Assembly: GCA_036924085.1 (NCBI GenBank)
Contig: JAVGWX010000018.1
Span: 18,231,464-18,295,463 of the forward strand
DNA from: Ariolimax columbianus
Lineage: Eukaryota > Mollusca > Gastropoda > Stylommatophora > Arionidae
Length of the DNA: 64,000 nt
Direction: 5' to 3'
Made by a program: the position numbers and the translations under genes. Within the stretch, counting starts at the first letter, position 1. Every line of letters begins with the position of its first letter. Shown here in pieces: positions 19,873-29,269 of the stretch. The notes under the pieces were generated by a model. The model was given only the letters and a program-made list of their open reading frames with translations, was not told where the DNA came from and searched no databases.

Positions 19873-21283
19873 AGAGAAAGAATGGCAATCATGAGGAAAC
19901 TTGCTGGCACAAGCTGGGGAGCAGACGAAGGCATACTAAAGAAACTGTACACTGGAAGACTGAGACCAGTTCTCGAGTATGGCATTGCGGCATGGACAAC
20001 AGCAGCAAAGGCGAACTTCGATAAAGTTAGCAAACTTCAAAACCAAACCATGAGAGTTATAACAGGAGGCATGAAGTCAACGCCAATTGTAGAACTTGAA
20101 AAGATTACAAAACTGCAATCCATGACCGATAGAAGAGACTGCAGAGCCCAGCTGCAGTTAGAGAAACTACGAAGACTGACTGACCATCCAATGCACCAGA
20201 GACTAAACAATTTGGGAAATGGGAAACTAAAGCGGAGAAACTTTGCAGAAATAGCCAAAGCAAAGATGCACGAAGATCCCATAAACGCACTAACAACACC
20301 AAAACCCATCACTACTGTACGAAAACCTACCCGGAGGCAGGATATATTTCCAGAGGTGGTAGAAAATATACCAGGTATTGCAAACAAAAACTGCCAGACT
20401 GAAAAAGAAAGGAGAGATACTACCCTCAGCTTTATATCGAAAAGCTACCCAAGCATGGACTGGACCCATGCATACACCGACGGTTCTGTAACAAACACTA
20501 CACAGAACGGAGGGGCAGGAGCATTCCTGAACCTACCAAATGGCAGACAAATAACAGTCATTCGCTACTGGTAAGTACACAAGCAATTTCAGAGTGGAGG
20601 CAGAGATCACTGAGGGCGGCAGTGGAAGAAATGGTGACACACAAAGAAAATTAAAGCCATATAGTCCTGCTTACAGATGCTCTCGCCGTAGTCACGGCGC
20701 TAAAAAGCCAGAAAAATACTGAGCTTAATGACTTAAGATCAGCACTCTGCAAACTGTGCCAGCAGTCCGCACCAAAAAGGGTAGTGGTACAGTGGGTCCC
20801 ATCACACTGCAACATCCAAGGCAACGAGGAGGCAGACAGACTGGCAAAAGAAGGTGCAAGACAACCACAAACAGATACTAGTATGACGTACGAAGAGTCA
20901 AAACGGCTTATCAAAGCCAGGTACATGACCAAATGGGAAACCGAACATACTGGTTACACCAAAAACGATGCCTATTACCAGTTGAACCGAAGAGAGCAGG
21001 TCGTTGTCTTCAGACTTCGCACTGGCCACAATAGACTGAGGTACCACCTATTCAACAAATTGAAGATAGGTGGTACCGACGAATGCCCGTGCGGTACCGG
21101 TAAAATGACCGCTGAACATCTACTGCAGAACTGTCCGACATTCGAGGATCAGAGAGAGCAGATGTGGCCATCACCAGTGGAACTGCAAGACAAGCTCTAT
21201 GGCAGTGGCGACAGCCTCAGGATGACCGCCGCTTTTTCGAAAAAATAATGGTTACTGTCTGACTGCGTACGAAGAAGAAAAAG
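19873..21283 (+). mobile_element. I/Nimb-like LINE, 5'-truncated, with RNase H and a 17-bp TSD
   Basis: The flanking duplication AAATAGCCCGGCCATAC is perfect (19856-19872 and 21284-21300). The coding remnant 19882-20574 covers the end of the reverse transcriptase (KLQNQTMRVITGGMKSTP). It then enters RNase H with the first catalytic motif AYTDGS, and the frame is lost near 20570. RNase H resumes around 20660 (LLTDALAVVTALKSQ) and ends with WVPSHCNIQGNEEADRLAKE. The tail region has RLRTGHNRLRYHLFNKLKIG and a zinc-knuckle-like CPCG...H..C. It ends at a stop (21246), about 25 bp of UTR and a GAAGAAGAAAAAGAAA tail. The perfect TSD suggests relative youth, although two frameshifts kill it. Confidence 0.93.
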
Positions 21284-21864
21284 AAATAGCCCGGCCATAC
21301 GACCTAGTGTGAAACCAGATTCTTTCATTTTTGTTACCAAATGCATGCTTTAATTCCAGAACAAAGACGATTCAGAATAGTGTTGTGGCCAGGATGCAAT
21401 GTTGTTCAGCACCACTGCGAACAACAAATGATTTGTGAAAATACTACTTTTAAATTGGACTGTCCATTTCACGATCTCATTGAAAAATATTATTGACTGT
21501 TGCGGTTTTTTTTTTTTGACAGCCTGTTTTAAAGATCATTTTGAAGGGTTCATTAATGCTAGGCTAATCAAATGCTTTTGTCAGGTCAATGTAGGAGATA
21601 CAAAAGGGCTAATTCTTCTCGCGTGACTTTTCCTGAAGTTGCCTAGGAGAAAAAAAACGTGTCGATCTTTGATCATCCAGATCTAAATCCACACTGCGAC
21701 TCCAGATACGCGCGATAGGCCAATTTTTGTAGCCGTAGTAATATAACTAGTTTGCCTAACACTGAGTAGAGAAGCGCCTCGCTAGTTGTTATAGCCACTA
21801 TCACCTTCATTTTTGTATTTATTGTGTTCTTGTTTATTAATAAAATAATACGTTATAAAAACAA

Positions 21865-22400
21865 CAATTTTCTTCTTCTTCTTTTTCTTCGTTCATTCTC
21901 AGATCAAGGTTCCAGTTTCTCTTACAAAGGACACCGTTGTTTGTAAGGCTGTTTCATCTCCATACACCTTTTGTCTCATATCTGTCTCACGAGGCCAGCA
22001 TTGTTCTCTCTTTTCCTGCGTGAGCGTGCATCTTTGCAGGATGTGTTCCACGGTCATGATATGCTCCCCACATGGGAACCTGTCATCTGTCCCAATCCTG
22101 ATTTTGTTGTAAAGATGACCCTTGAGTCTGTTATGCCCAGTTCTCAGTCTGAAGATGATGACTTGCTCTTCTCTAGTTAAGTTATAGCAGCTGTCTTCTT
22201 TTCGGAAGTCGGGGTGTCGATCAGCCCATTTTACCCTGAAGTTGGCTTTAATTATGGTCTTGGCCTCATTTTATGTGATACTCCGGTCTGTTTGTGGATA
22301 TGCTTCTCCACTCTTTGCTAGTTTGTCTGCAGCTTCATTGCCTTCAATATTGCAGTGTGATGGGATCGACTGTATGACCAAACTTGGGTGTTCTGCTGAG
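21865..22400 (-). mobile_element. I/Nimb-like LINE 3' end with RNase H region and (GAA)n tail
   Basis: On the minus strand the frames read LTREEQVIIFRLRTGHNRLK, then FPCGEHIMTVEHILQ, ending at a stop inside CTTGATCTGAGAATGAACGA. The tail AGAAAAAGAAGAAGAAG follows at 21895-21870. RNase H pieces (SIPSHCNIEGNEAADKLAKS) lie near 22370-22320. The 3' terminus resembles that of SINE-As. Confidence 0.85.
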
Positions 22401-22404
22401 AGCT

Positions 22405-23285
22405 GTGACAATCCCTTTTAGTTTTAATGCCGTTTTGTTAAACGTTTGCCTAGAACTTAGGCTTGAGTTTAAACTATAATTTTCAACTGCGCATGAGGGG
22501 TACATGCATTCGGAAAAACGACTACTTTTAACTGGAGAATAACAACAAAACCACGTTTGCTTATTGGTGAAGTGAAAGAGATTGTACACAAAAGAGTAAA
22601 GGTAGTCCCATAGCAAACAATGCAGTCGAAGAGATTTTATTGTATAAGAACTAAACTTTTTCTGATGTCTCTTCCTCGCGCCTTACCCTAACAAACTCTA
22701 AGTCAAGTAACAATTTGCAGGTGAGTAGACTCATGAATATCCAGAACGAGGGAGTGACCTGGCCTCTTTGTCGTAAGAGATAAGTACTCTATCGGCTCTT
22801 ATTCTCAGATGCTCTAAAATAGATAAAGCTTCGAAAGGTGCAAAAGGTCTGGCTATGGCATGAGTGGATAGTTGACATAGAGAGCTCGAACCTTCAGGAA
22901 ACTGCATAGTTTTGAAATCAAACGCTGTTCCAGCAGAGATATGCACCTGAGAAGACAGAGTAGGACTGTGTACAGCCAGCGAGCTGCAGGAACCATCAGT
23001 ATCTACACACTTCGCCTTTTGTTGAGATGGACTGTGTAGCTATGAGTCTGCCCGAAGTACTTTGAATTCGATTCCTAACAGAACAGATAAAGCTAAAGGC
23101 GGAACAAATTTTAAGTAGCACACCTGTGACTGTGAACCGGGAAAAATGATACCGTCGTGTGCTGTGTGTTGTAGCAGAAATCAAGTGGGGCCGTCCGATA
23201 CGACTTCTTCTTGCTGTGTTTCGCTTCATTCATTTTGAGTTGTGAAGTTGATTGTAAGATTCACAGTTAAACTGACGTTCAGACG
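22405..23285. other. SAP30 upstream and 5' UTR region
   Basis: No family repeat is recognised. A minus-strand open frame at 22731-22946 has no known motif and is taken as chance. The last 100-200 bp before 23289 are the likely 5' UTR and promoter of SAP30. I see no TATA box. Confidence 0.4.
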
Positions 23286-23288
23286 TTT

Positions 23289-23338
23289 ATGATGCAGTCT
23301 AATGCCTTTTCTTCAAGTTCGAAAATATCAAATTTGAG
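23289..23338 (+). CDS. SAP30: SAP30/SAP30L homologue, exon 1 (inferred start)
   Basis: ATGATGCAG at 23289 opens 16 codons plus AG before a strong GTAAGT donor (GT at 23339). An in-frame TAA at 23268 closes the frame upstream, so translation would begin here. The residual AG joins the C that starts the exon at 27708, giving AGC (Ser) and keeping frame into TNGFSTEDD, the SAP30L signature that normally sits at the N-terminus (MNGFSTEEDS). The predicted start is MMQSNAFSSSSKISNLSTNG. The support is phase, donor strength and the upstream stop. A chance match in phase is one in three, so transcript support is required. Confidence 0.55.
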
Positions 23339-23340
23339 GT

Positions 23341-24050
23341 AAGTCAGGTCTGTGTGGTGGCTGTGTAAAAAATCTAGTGAGTAAGTGTAACTAGTAACTC
23401 AAACTGTATTAGTGTATTGTAAGGAAGGACAGTTGGACGACCGGAGTGGACGGTTGAGGTTGTCAGTTGGACCGGGTGGAGTAACTTTCGGGGGAATATA
23501 TTTAGATACACTAAAATGACATATATATTTGGCAGCGCGTACACTAATTATTGACGCAGGCTTAAGGCGAACATTCAATCAATTAATCAAAACATTTTCA
23601 GTTCCCTGTGGAGTGGTGTGAAGCAAAAATCCAATCATTGAATCATTTTGTCCATTATGATTTGTTAGATATATAGGACTCAAATAATATCCATGGACAA
23701 AACTACATGCCAAGTCATCAATCCAAACGTTGACCTGTCTATATTTTCTGAAGTTTTTGTGACTTAAAGTTTCTACATTGATGAAGTAGTCAGTTAAGTC
23801 AGCCCCTTACTTTCCCAACTCTCGCCATAGTCACTTTTTAACGACATGCCTGTCAGGTAACAGTTATTATTATCTGCTCCCCTTTCTGACCCTGGCAACA
23901 ATTTGGCGTAGGTGAACATTACTTGACGATTTAAGGAGTAAATGTGTGAATTTCATCCACTTATAATTGTCATTGAAAGAAAACATGCTTGCTCAAACTG
24001 GGTCTACATTTACAAATCAGGATCTGGACATGAGGTTTGTTGTCAAGAGC
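23341..24050. other. SAP30 intron 1, start; no recognised feature
   Basis: Low-copy-looking intron sequence with no motif I recognise, up to the first SINE-B copy. Confidence 0.4.
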
Positions 24051-24054
24051 TAGT

Positions 24055-24370
24055 GAACCAAGAAGCTAGTCCGGTCAGACACATACTGACCAGTACGTCG
24101 TGTCAGGGTCAGGCACGATATACTGACCAAGGTCATTATCTCTCTTCCATGTAGCGTTCCCTGGAAATAGACCATATTCAAGACAGTCTGACGTGATATG
24201 GATCGACCTGATCCCCGTGGTAGTGAGCATTACGCAGATGAAGCCAAGCATAGCACAACCACCTGGAGGACCGCTTTCAATCTTTATCATCACGCTCAAG
24301 ATGTAAGGAAAGCTACTGCAGCCCACCACTTAACATCATTTTTAGGGTGCACAAAAGAGTAAACTTACTC
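24055..24370 (+). mobile_element. SINE-B copy
   Basis: It starts AGAAGCTAGTCCGGTCAGACA and contains the two internal repeats (GTCAG.CACA.ATACTGACCA). It passes 'TAGCGTTCCCTGGAAA' and 'AAGCCAAGCATAGCACAACC' and ends 'AGAGTAAACTTACTCAATAACAATATTGTC', so the (AAC)n tail is eroded. Confidence 0.85.
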
Positions 24371-24379
24371 AATAACAAT

Positions 24380-25150
24380 ATTGTCATGAGCAGAGAGCAA
24401 ATTGTGGTATCTCATGAGTTGGAGGCAAAGTCATGTTCAGTATAGCAGTGCTCACTTGGCAACAACCTCCAGTATAAGAAGACTGATTTTGGCAATTATT
24501 ACTGCTCTTATGAGTTTTCTGAGACCATGATTACTCAAGGCAGTGGTTGTTTCAGAATCTCAGTAGGCCTACATGCCTTTGTTGATCCAGAAGTTATGTT
24601 TTATCTGGAAAAAACAATTCACACTTTAAGAATGGAAGTATAATTTTTTTTCAATCATTATTTTTGTGTGGTTTATTTACCAGAAAAACAAATTCCCTGA
24701 AACAATTTTTATTATAGCAAGATAATCAATTGTCCAGAATTGGTCACATCCTGATTAATCACTCTAAGGAATCAACTTGGCTAGCTCGACATTTCTTCTC
24801 ATGGTTGGATTGCCATGAAATTCTTTGTTTTCAACTGCCCCCCAAAAAAATAGAAATCACCAGATATTTATTGTTTTCTACATTTGAAAATTAACTAGAT
24901 GTAATATTTATTCAAAGCTCAACATAAAGATAGGCCTATTCCTATCTTTGTTTCACCACTTTGCTGTTACAATTAATCATCAGCTTCTTGAATCCTTAGC
25001 CAATGAATGGTGAACGGTTGGTGACCATCCAACCTTAGTAAGGCACACTAACAAACTACTTCCACTTTGCTCGATCAGTAGTCAGCCTCCATACAGTTAC
25101 AATTGTTTGGGGTCATTATTATTAATATATGTACTGATCATGTACATAAT
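24380..25150. other. SAP30 intron 1, no recognised feature
   Basis: AT-rich intron between two SINE-B copies. I find no repeat family or coding signal here. Confidence 0.4.
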
Positions 25151-25164
25151 TTACACTTTACAAA

Positions 25165-25505
25165 GACGAACTGAGACGCTAGTCCAATCAGGCATAATAT
25201 ACAGACCAGGACAATGCGTCAGGGTCAGGCACAATATACAATACTAATATCTCTCTTCCATGTAGCGTTCCCTGGAAACAGGCTGTTGTCAAGGCAAGTT
25301 TGACTGACATGATGTGGACATGATCCCCGTAGTAGTGAGCATCATGCAGATGAAGCCAGCATAGCACAACCGCATCGAGGACTGTGGTCCACCTTCATCA
25401 GCACGCTCGAGATGTGAGAAAAGCTACTATAACCTGCCGCTTAACGCCCTTTTCAGGGCGCGCAAAAGAGTCAACTTTCTCATTGTGGACATTAAACAAC
25501 AACAG
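25165..25505 (+). mobile_element. SINE-B reference copy with 11-bp TSD
   Basis: CACTTTACAAA stands at 25154-25164 and 25506-25516, bounding a 341-bp element. It starts GACGAACTGAGACGCTAGTCC and ends GACATTAAACAACAACAG, so the 3' tail is (AAC)n. It contains no ORF. The TSD and simple-repeat tail show that this is a retrotransposed SINE-like element. I cannot place clear pol III boxes in it. Confidence 0.88.
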
Positions 25506-25607
25506 CACTTTACAAATCCATTAAACAATTTATTTATTATTCTTCTGCCTTGTTTCCTAGCTGAGTGCTTTGTACTGTGTATTGCCCTCTACTCTCATCT
25601 ATAGGGA

Positions 25608-25641
<34 letters not shown>

Positions 25642-25668
25642 CTCTTTCTCTCTCTATCTCTCTCTTGT
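25608..25668. repeat. (CT)n microsatellite
   Basis: About 60 bp of CTCTCT with few interruptions. Confidence 0.95.
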
Positions 25669-25699
25669 CTTATCCACTTGTGCCCTAAGTCGTCGTGCT

Positions 25700-26110
25700 G
25701 AACTGTATGTATGTGTCTAGGGTCAGACATCTAGATGTCGACATTCCATGGTGGTTTAAAATCTCCCTAACATTTCTTGTCCAACGGTTTTTGGTCTTCC
25801 ATGGTTGCAAAAGCCTGCTCGCCATACGTTATAGGCACACATGGATAGCCTGGAAGGTTACATTTATATTAGATGACCAAACCACTTCATTTTCTCGCAA
25901 TTCATGTCTTTGGTGCATGGTCTTATTTCAACAATTTTTTAGATGGCATCATTCCTCAATCTGTCTCTTGTGACATTTATGGTCAATTCACAAGCATCTC
26001 ATCTCACATGTCATAGTCTTTCTCTTTTGAGTCTTTGTTAATGTCCATGTTTGACACTTATAACAGATTGTTGTCAAAATATATTATTGATCAAATCTTT
26101 TAGTGGACAT
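25700..26110 (-). mobile_element. LINE 3' fragment (RTE-like)
   Basis: The minus strand reads SRLSMCAYNVWRAGFCNHGR, PKTVGQEMLGRF in one frame and IARK.SGLVI upstream, equivalent to the '.K.fGHv.R...GRpkkrW.d.ik' region. It is heavily decayed. Confidence 0.45.
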
Positions 26111-26192
26111 TTTAATGTTCCGGTGTTTCAGCAGTGGGGACAGCTTACACGTGATTGCATTCACCATATGACAGTGAACCTCAATTTTTCTT

Positions 26193-26346
26193 CTTCTTCT
26201 GCATTCGTTCTCAATATCCTGCTACCAAGCCCTGAACAGGGCTTTGCAAGTAGCAGGATGTAGTCCGGAGAACGGAATGCGCTGTGTCGCTAGTTTACAG
26301 CTTGACTGCGATATTTGCACCTTTCGGTTCGACACATCCGTCTTTG
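26193..26346 (-). mobile_element. SINE-As copy
   Basis: On the plus strand it reads TTCTTCTTCTTCTGCATTCG, then TTCTCAATATCCTGCTACCA and continues through the core to GACGGATGTGTCGAACCG (reversed). The (GAA)n tail is at the left, so the element points to the minus strand. Confidence 0.9.
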
Positions 26347-26464
26347 GCAGCTGCTCTGTCTAATCTGCCATCCTGTGTAAAGATTTTGCCCATGTACTTG
26401 TATTTCTGCACTTGTTTTGTCTTGGCCTTTATTTATCATAATATTTAGGTCTCCAGGTGTTTGT

Positions 26465-26800
26465 TGTTTGTTTTGGATGCTCACAATGAGTAGGTTTACT
26501 CGTTTGTGTTTGTGCGCCCTCAATAGGACATTTAGTGGCAGGTTTCAGTGGCTCTCCTCACATCCCGAGTATGCTGATGAAGGTGGACCAGGGTCCTCCA
26601 GGTGGTTGTGCTATGCTTGACTTCATCTGCGTGTCACTCACTACCACGTCTATCCCTCACTTTGTTAGCCAAGCTGCCATGAAAACAGCCTGTTTCCAGG
26701 GAGGCCTACGCGAGTTTTGACCAGTATATTTTACCTGACTCTGACTAACATGTCTGATCAGTATGTTGTGCCTGACCAGACGTTAGACCTCCTCCCCAGG
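26465..26800 (-). mobile_element. SINE-B copy
   Basis: Full length on the minus strand, with TGTTGTTTG at the tail end (26461) and GCCTGACCAGACGTTAGACC at the 5' end (26778-26797). CTCCAGGTG (26451) and CCCCAGGTG (26794) may be the remains of a TSD. Confidence 0.88.
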
Positions 26801-27202
26801 TGATCTACTAATCAGCAAAGTTTCTGTTATGGATATGTTGATTGTCTTTCACGCGCAGTTATATGTTATTGGTCTTTTTTATTCTCATTAAGCAAGCATT
26901 GGTCATCTGCAAACAGCAGTTTACTTATTTGGTTAGTCTCTTGGACTTCTTCCTCTATGTTACTGTACAGAAGTTCTTGTGGGCCCTGAATGTGGCAGGA
27001 TATTTTGTTACAAGATTGGTCTTTACAGCCCTCAAAGAACACATTTCGCAGCTATAGTATGATGCTGTCGTCATCTTCATTTGCGATGATTATTATTATT
27101 GTATAAAAGTTCCCCGCCCCATTTCAATGTTATTCTGTCCATATATGTGTTAAATAGTATTACTGATGGCACACTTTTTTGTCTCACCCCAGTTGTCATC
27201 TC

Positions 27203-27378
27203 CATTTTTTCAGCATCAACTTGCTAAATCCTTACATATAGAGCGTGGACCATGTCACTAACCACTTTTCTATGCAGGTCACCCCAAATCCATTTTGTCA
27301 GCATCAACTTGCTAAATCCTTATATATAGAGCGTGGACCATGTCACTTACCACTTTGCTGTGCAGGTCACCCCAAACT
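27203..27378. repeat. 88-bp tandem duplication
   Basis: CAGCATCAACTTGCTAAATC occurs at 27211 and 27299. Each unit also contains TATAGAGCGTGGACCATGTC and 'GCAGGTCACCCCAAA'. The two units differ at a few positions. Confidence 0.9.
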
Positions 27379-27387
27379 TCATTTGAG

Positions 27388-27650
27388 GTTGGAGCCGCGT
27401 AGCGCAGTGGTTAGCGTGCTGGCTTCGCATCTGAGTGGTCCTGGGTTCATTCCCCAGTTGAGGTGGTAATGTTTTTTTCAGACCGCAATGGCTCCCGGGT
27501 CGACCCAGCCTTAAATGGGTACCGGTTCAGTCCGGGAAGTAAAAGCGGCGAGGGAGTGGAGATGGCTACCGCCCTCATATAGCCGAGCCTTTGAAATGTG
27601 AGATCGCTAACACCTCACACCCCTACGGCAGTAATGCTATGGGATACTTT
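27388..27650 (+). mobile_element. tRNA-derived SINE, near complete
   Basis: The head reads GCCGCGTAGCGCAGTGGTTA with A-box TAGCGCAGTGG (27400-27410) and B-box GGTTCATTCC (27444-27453). The body contains AAATGGGTACCGG, 'GGGAAGTAAAAGCGGCGAGG' and 'GAGATGGCTACCGCCC'. A fragment of the same body occurs inverted at 29941-30041. It ends about 60 bp before a SAP30 exon. Confidence 0.85.
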
Positions 27651-27707
27651 ACAAAAAACCCAAAAAAATCTTAATGAGAATGATATTTTGAGATTTTATT
27701 TTTACAG

Positions 27708-27870
27708 CACAAATGGTTTCAGCACAGAAGATGACAGCCATTCTAGCCATGATCAGGTGTGTTGCTTGATAGACAGTGGGGGTAAATGTCAAAGGCAAGC
27801 AGGAAATGCTAGCTACAGCAAACGAATTCAGAACCAAGCACGGAAACTAAAACTAACACGCGATGAAATG
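27708..27870 (+). CDS. SAP30: SAP30/SAP30L homologue, exon 2 (N-terminal zinc finger)
   Basis: The acceptor TTTTTACAG ends at 27707 and the donor GTAAGA starts at 27871. The exon encodes [20 protein letters not shown], then [20 protein letters not shown] and LKLTRDEM. The Cys in VCCL and the Cys in GKCQ are the first two ligands of the C2CH zinc finger of SAP30 proteins, and [10 protein letters not shown] is nearly invariant in the family. SAP30 is a small nuclear adaptor that bridges Sin3 and DNA in the Sin3-HDAC co-repressor complex. The end is phase 0. The frame stays open into the intron on both sides, which makes a longer but false ORF. Confidence 0.95.
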
Positions 27871-27900
27871 GTAAGATAGCATATGATAATGGCAAGCCCA

Positions 27901-28323
27901 CCATGAGTAGGAAGACTCGTTTTTATCACATTCTAATAGCCAAGCTCCTCCCGCCATGAGTAGGAAGACTCGTTTTTATCACATTCTAATAGCCAAGCTC
28001 CTCCCGCCATGAGTAGGAAGACTCGTTTTTATCACATTCTAATAGCCAAGCTCCTCCCGCCATGAGTAGGAAGACTCGTTTTTATCACATTCTAATAGCC
28101 AAGCTCCTCCCGCCATGAGTAGGAAGACTCGTTTTTATCACATTCTAATAGCCAAGCTCCTCCCGCCATGAGTAGGAAGACTCGTTTTTATCACATTCTA
28201 ATAGCCAAGCTCCTCCCGCCATGAGTAGGAAGACTCGTTTTTATCACATTCTAATAGCCAAGCTCCTCCCGCCATGAGTAGGAAGACTCGTTTTTATCAC
28301 ATTCTAAAAGCCAAGCTCCTCCA
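27901..28323. repeat. 53-bp minisatellite, 8 near-identical units
   Basis: CCATGAGTAGGAAGACTCG starts at 27901, 27954, 28007, 28060, 28113, 28166, 28219 and 28272, with a strict 53-bp period. The units are essentially identical except the last (AAAAG for AATAG, and a changed end). It lies 30 bp after the exon 2 donor of SAP30, in the intron. Each unit carries the short inverted pair GAGT...ACTC. Confidence 0.97.
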
Positions 28324-28439
28324 GTCAAGGTTGTCGTCATTAACTTTTGTTGCTTTGATGTGAAGCATAGGCCAACATTGCAGCTGTCCTCTTTTAAAGT
28401 AAGACTATGGGGCTGAATACGCAATGAGTGATAAAACAG

Positions 28440-28660
28440 TAGACAGCGACTCATAGCTGCCTGCTTGCATGAGAGTCAGAAAATCACAGCTGTCCAAGTG
28501 GAGGACCTGGATTCAGGCTACTTCTGTACACCCTCGTTGAGAGGGAAGGCAAACCCAGTTCAAATAATACAGTAACGATTCTGGATGTATAGGGCCAAAA
28601 GGCACAGTTATCGTAGCCTTGCTGTAAACTACATCACAACATAACAAAATGTCCTTTTGT
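28440..28660 (+). mobile_element. SINE-A relative (diverged subfamily)
   Basis: It shares GCGACTCATAGCTGCCTGCT, 'GAGGGAAGGCAAACCCAGT' and a core reading 'CTGGATGTATAGGGCCAAAAGG' and 'GCTGTAAACTACATCACAAC' with SINE-A. The 5' part matches the old copies at 31450-31660 and 56112-56350 better than it does SINE-A. It lies in SAP30 intron 2. Confidence 0.7.
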
Positions 28661-28889
28661 TGACAACACATAAAAAGTTACATGACAAAACCTTTACATT
28701 TCTGTGCATTGTTTCTATATTTTCTAAAAAATAAATTATAAAAAAAAAAGTTTACAGTTTCATGTACATTGCTTCTTTTTAGAAAGTTTTCTTTTGCCCA
28801 TTTTGCAGGGTTTGTGTTTATCTAGTGAAGTTGAAATGTTTTTTCATTATCTACACTGGTTAACTGTTTTCTCGTTTATTTCTGTTCAG

Positions 28890-29009
28890 AGTCCACATAT
28901 CTACATTTGTGACTACCATAAGACACAGATTCAGAATATTAGAACAAAGAGGAAGCGGAAAGACAGTGAGGATGATCAGTTTCCAGACGGGGCAGAGGAA
29001 ATAGTGGAG
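28890..29009 (+). CDS. SAP30: SAP30/SAP30L homologue, exon 3 (zinc finger end, nuclear signal)
   Basis: It runs from acceptor TCTGTTCAG (28889) to a weak donor GTGCAT (29010) and encodes 40 codons: [30 protein letters not shown] and [10 protein letters not shown]. Cys and His of ICDYH complete the C2CH zinc finger begun in the previous exon. TKRKRK is the basic nuclear-localisation and DNA-contact segment. The acidic DSEDD stretch corresponds to the variable linker of SAP30 and SAP30L. Phase 0 at both ends. Confidence 0.95.
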
Positions 29010-29069
29010 GTGCATATACTTGACTTTTAATTTTATCATTTTTATCCAGGATTTAAAAAAAATCCTTTT

Positions 29070-29222
29070 CTACGTTCGTTCTCAATCTCTTGCTACCAAG
29101 TCCTGAACAGGGCTTTGCAAGTAGCAGGATGTCATTCGCCCAACAGAATGCGTTGTGTCGCTGGTTCACAGCTTGACTGCGATATTTGCACCATTCGGTC
29201 CGACACATACGTCTTCTGCAGA
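29070..29222 (-). mobile_element. SINE-As copy
   Basis: The plus strand reads CGTTCGTTCTCAATCTCTTG through 'GCTTTGCAAGTAGCAGGATG' to 'CGACACATACGTCTTCTGCAG'. It has the same structure as 26193-26346, without a visible (GAA)n tail. It lies in SAP30 intron 3. Confidence 0.88.
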
Positions 29223-29269
29223 TTTAAAAACTCTTCTAGAGCATGTGACTGCTACCGTAATTGATATCT

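Noticed and set aside
19882..20574. A 230-codon host gene
   Set aside because: It has RT and RNase H motifs, a flanking TSD and a LINE tail. It is a LINE fragment.
22731..22946. A 71-codon minus-strand ORF upstream of SAP30
   Set aside because: No recognisable motif, no splice support, and a length common by chance.
27598..27879. SAP30 starting at the ATG at 27598
   Set aside because: The segment before 27708 is the end of a tRNA-SINE plus a polypyrimidine acceptor, so that ATG is intronic.
27901..28323. CRISPR-like array of eight regular repeats
   Set aside because: The whole 53-bp unit is identical, with no variable spacers, and it lies in an animal intron. It is a minisatellite.
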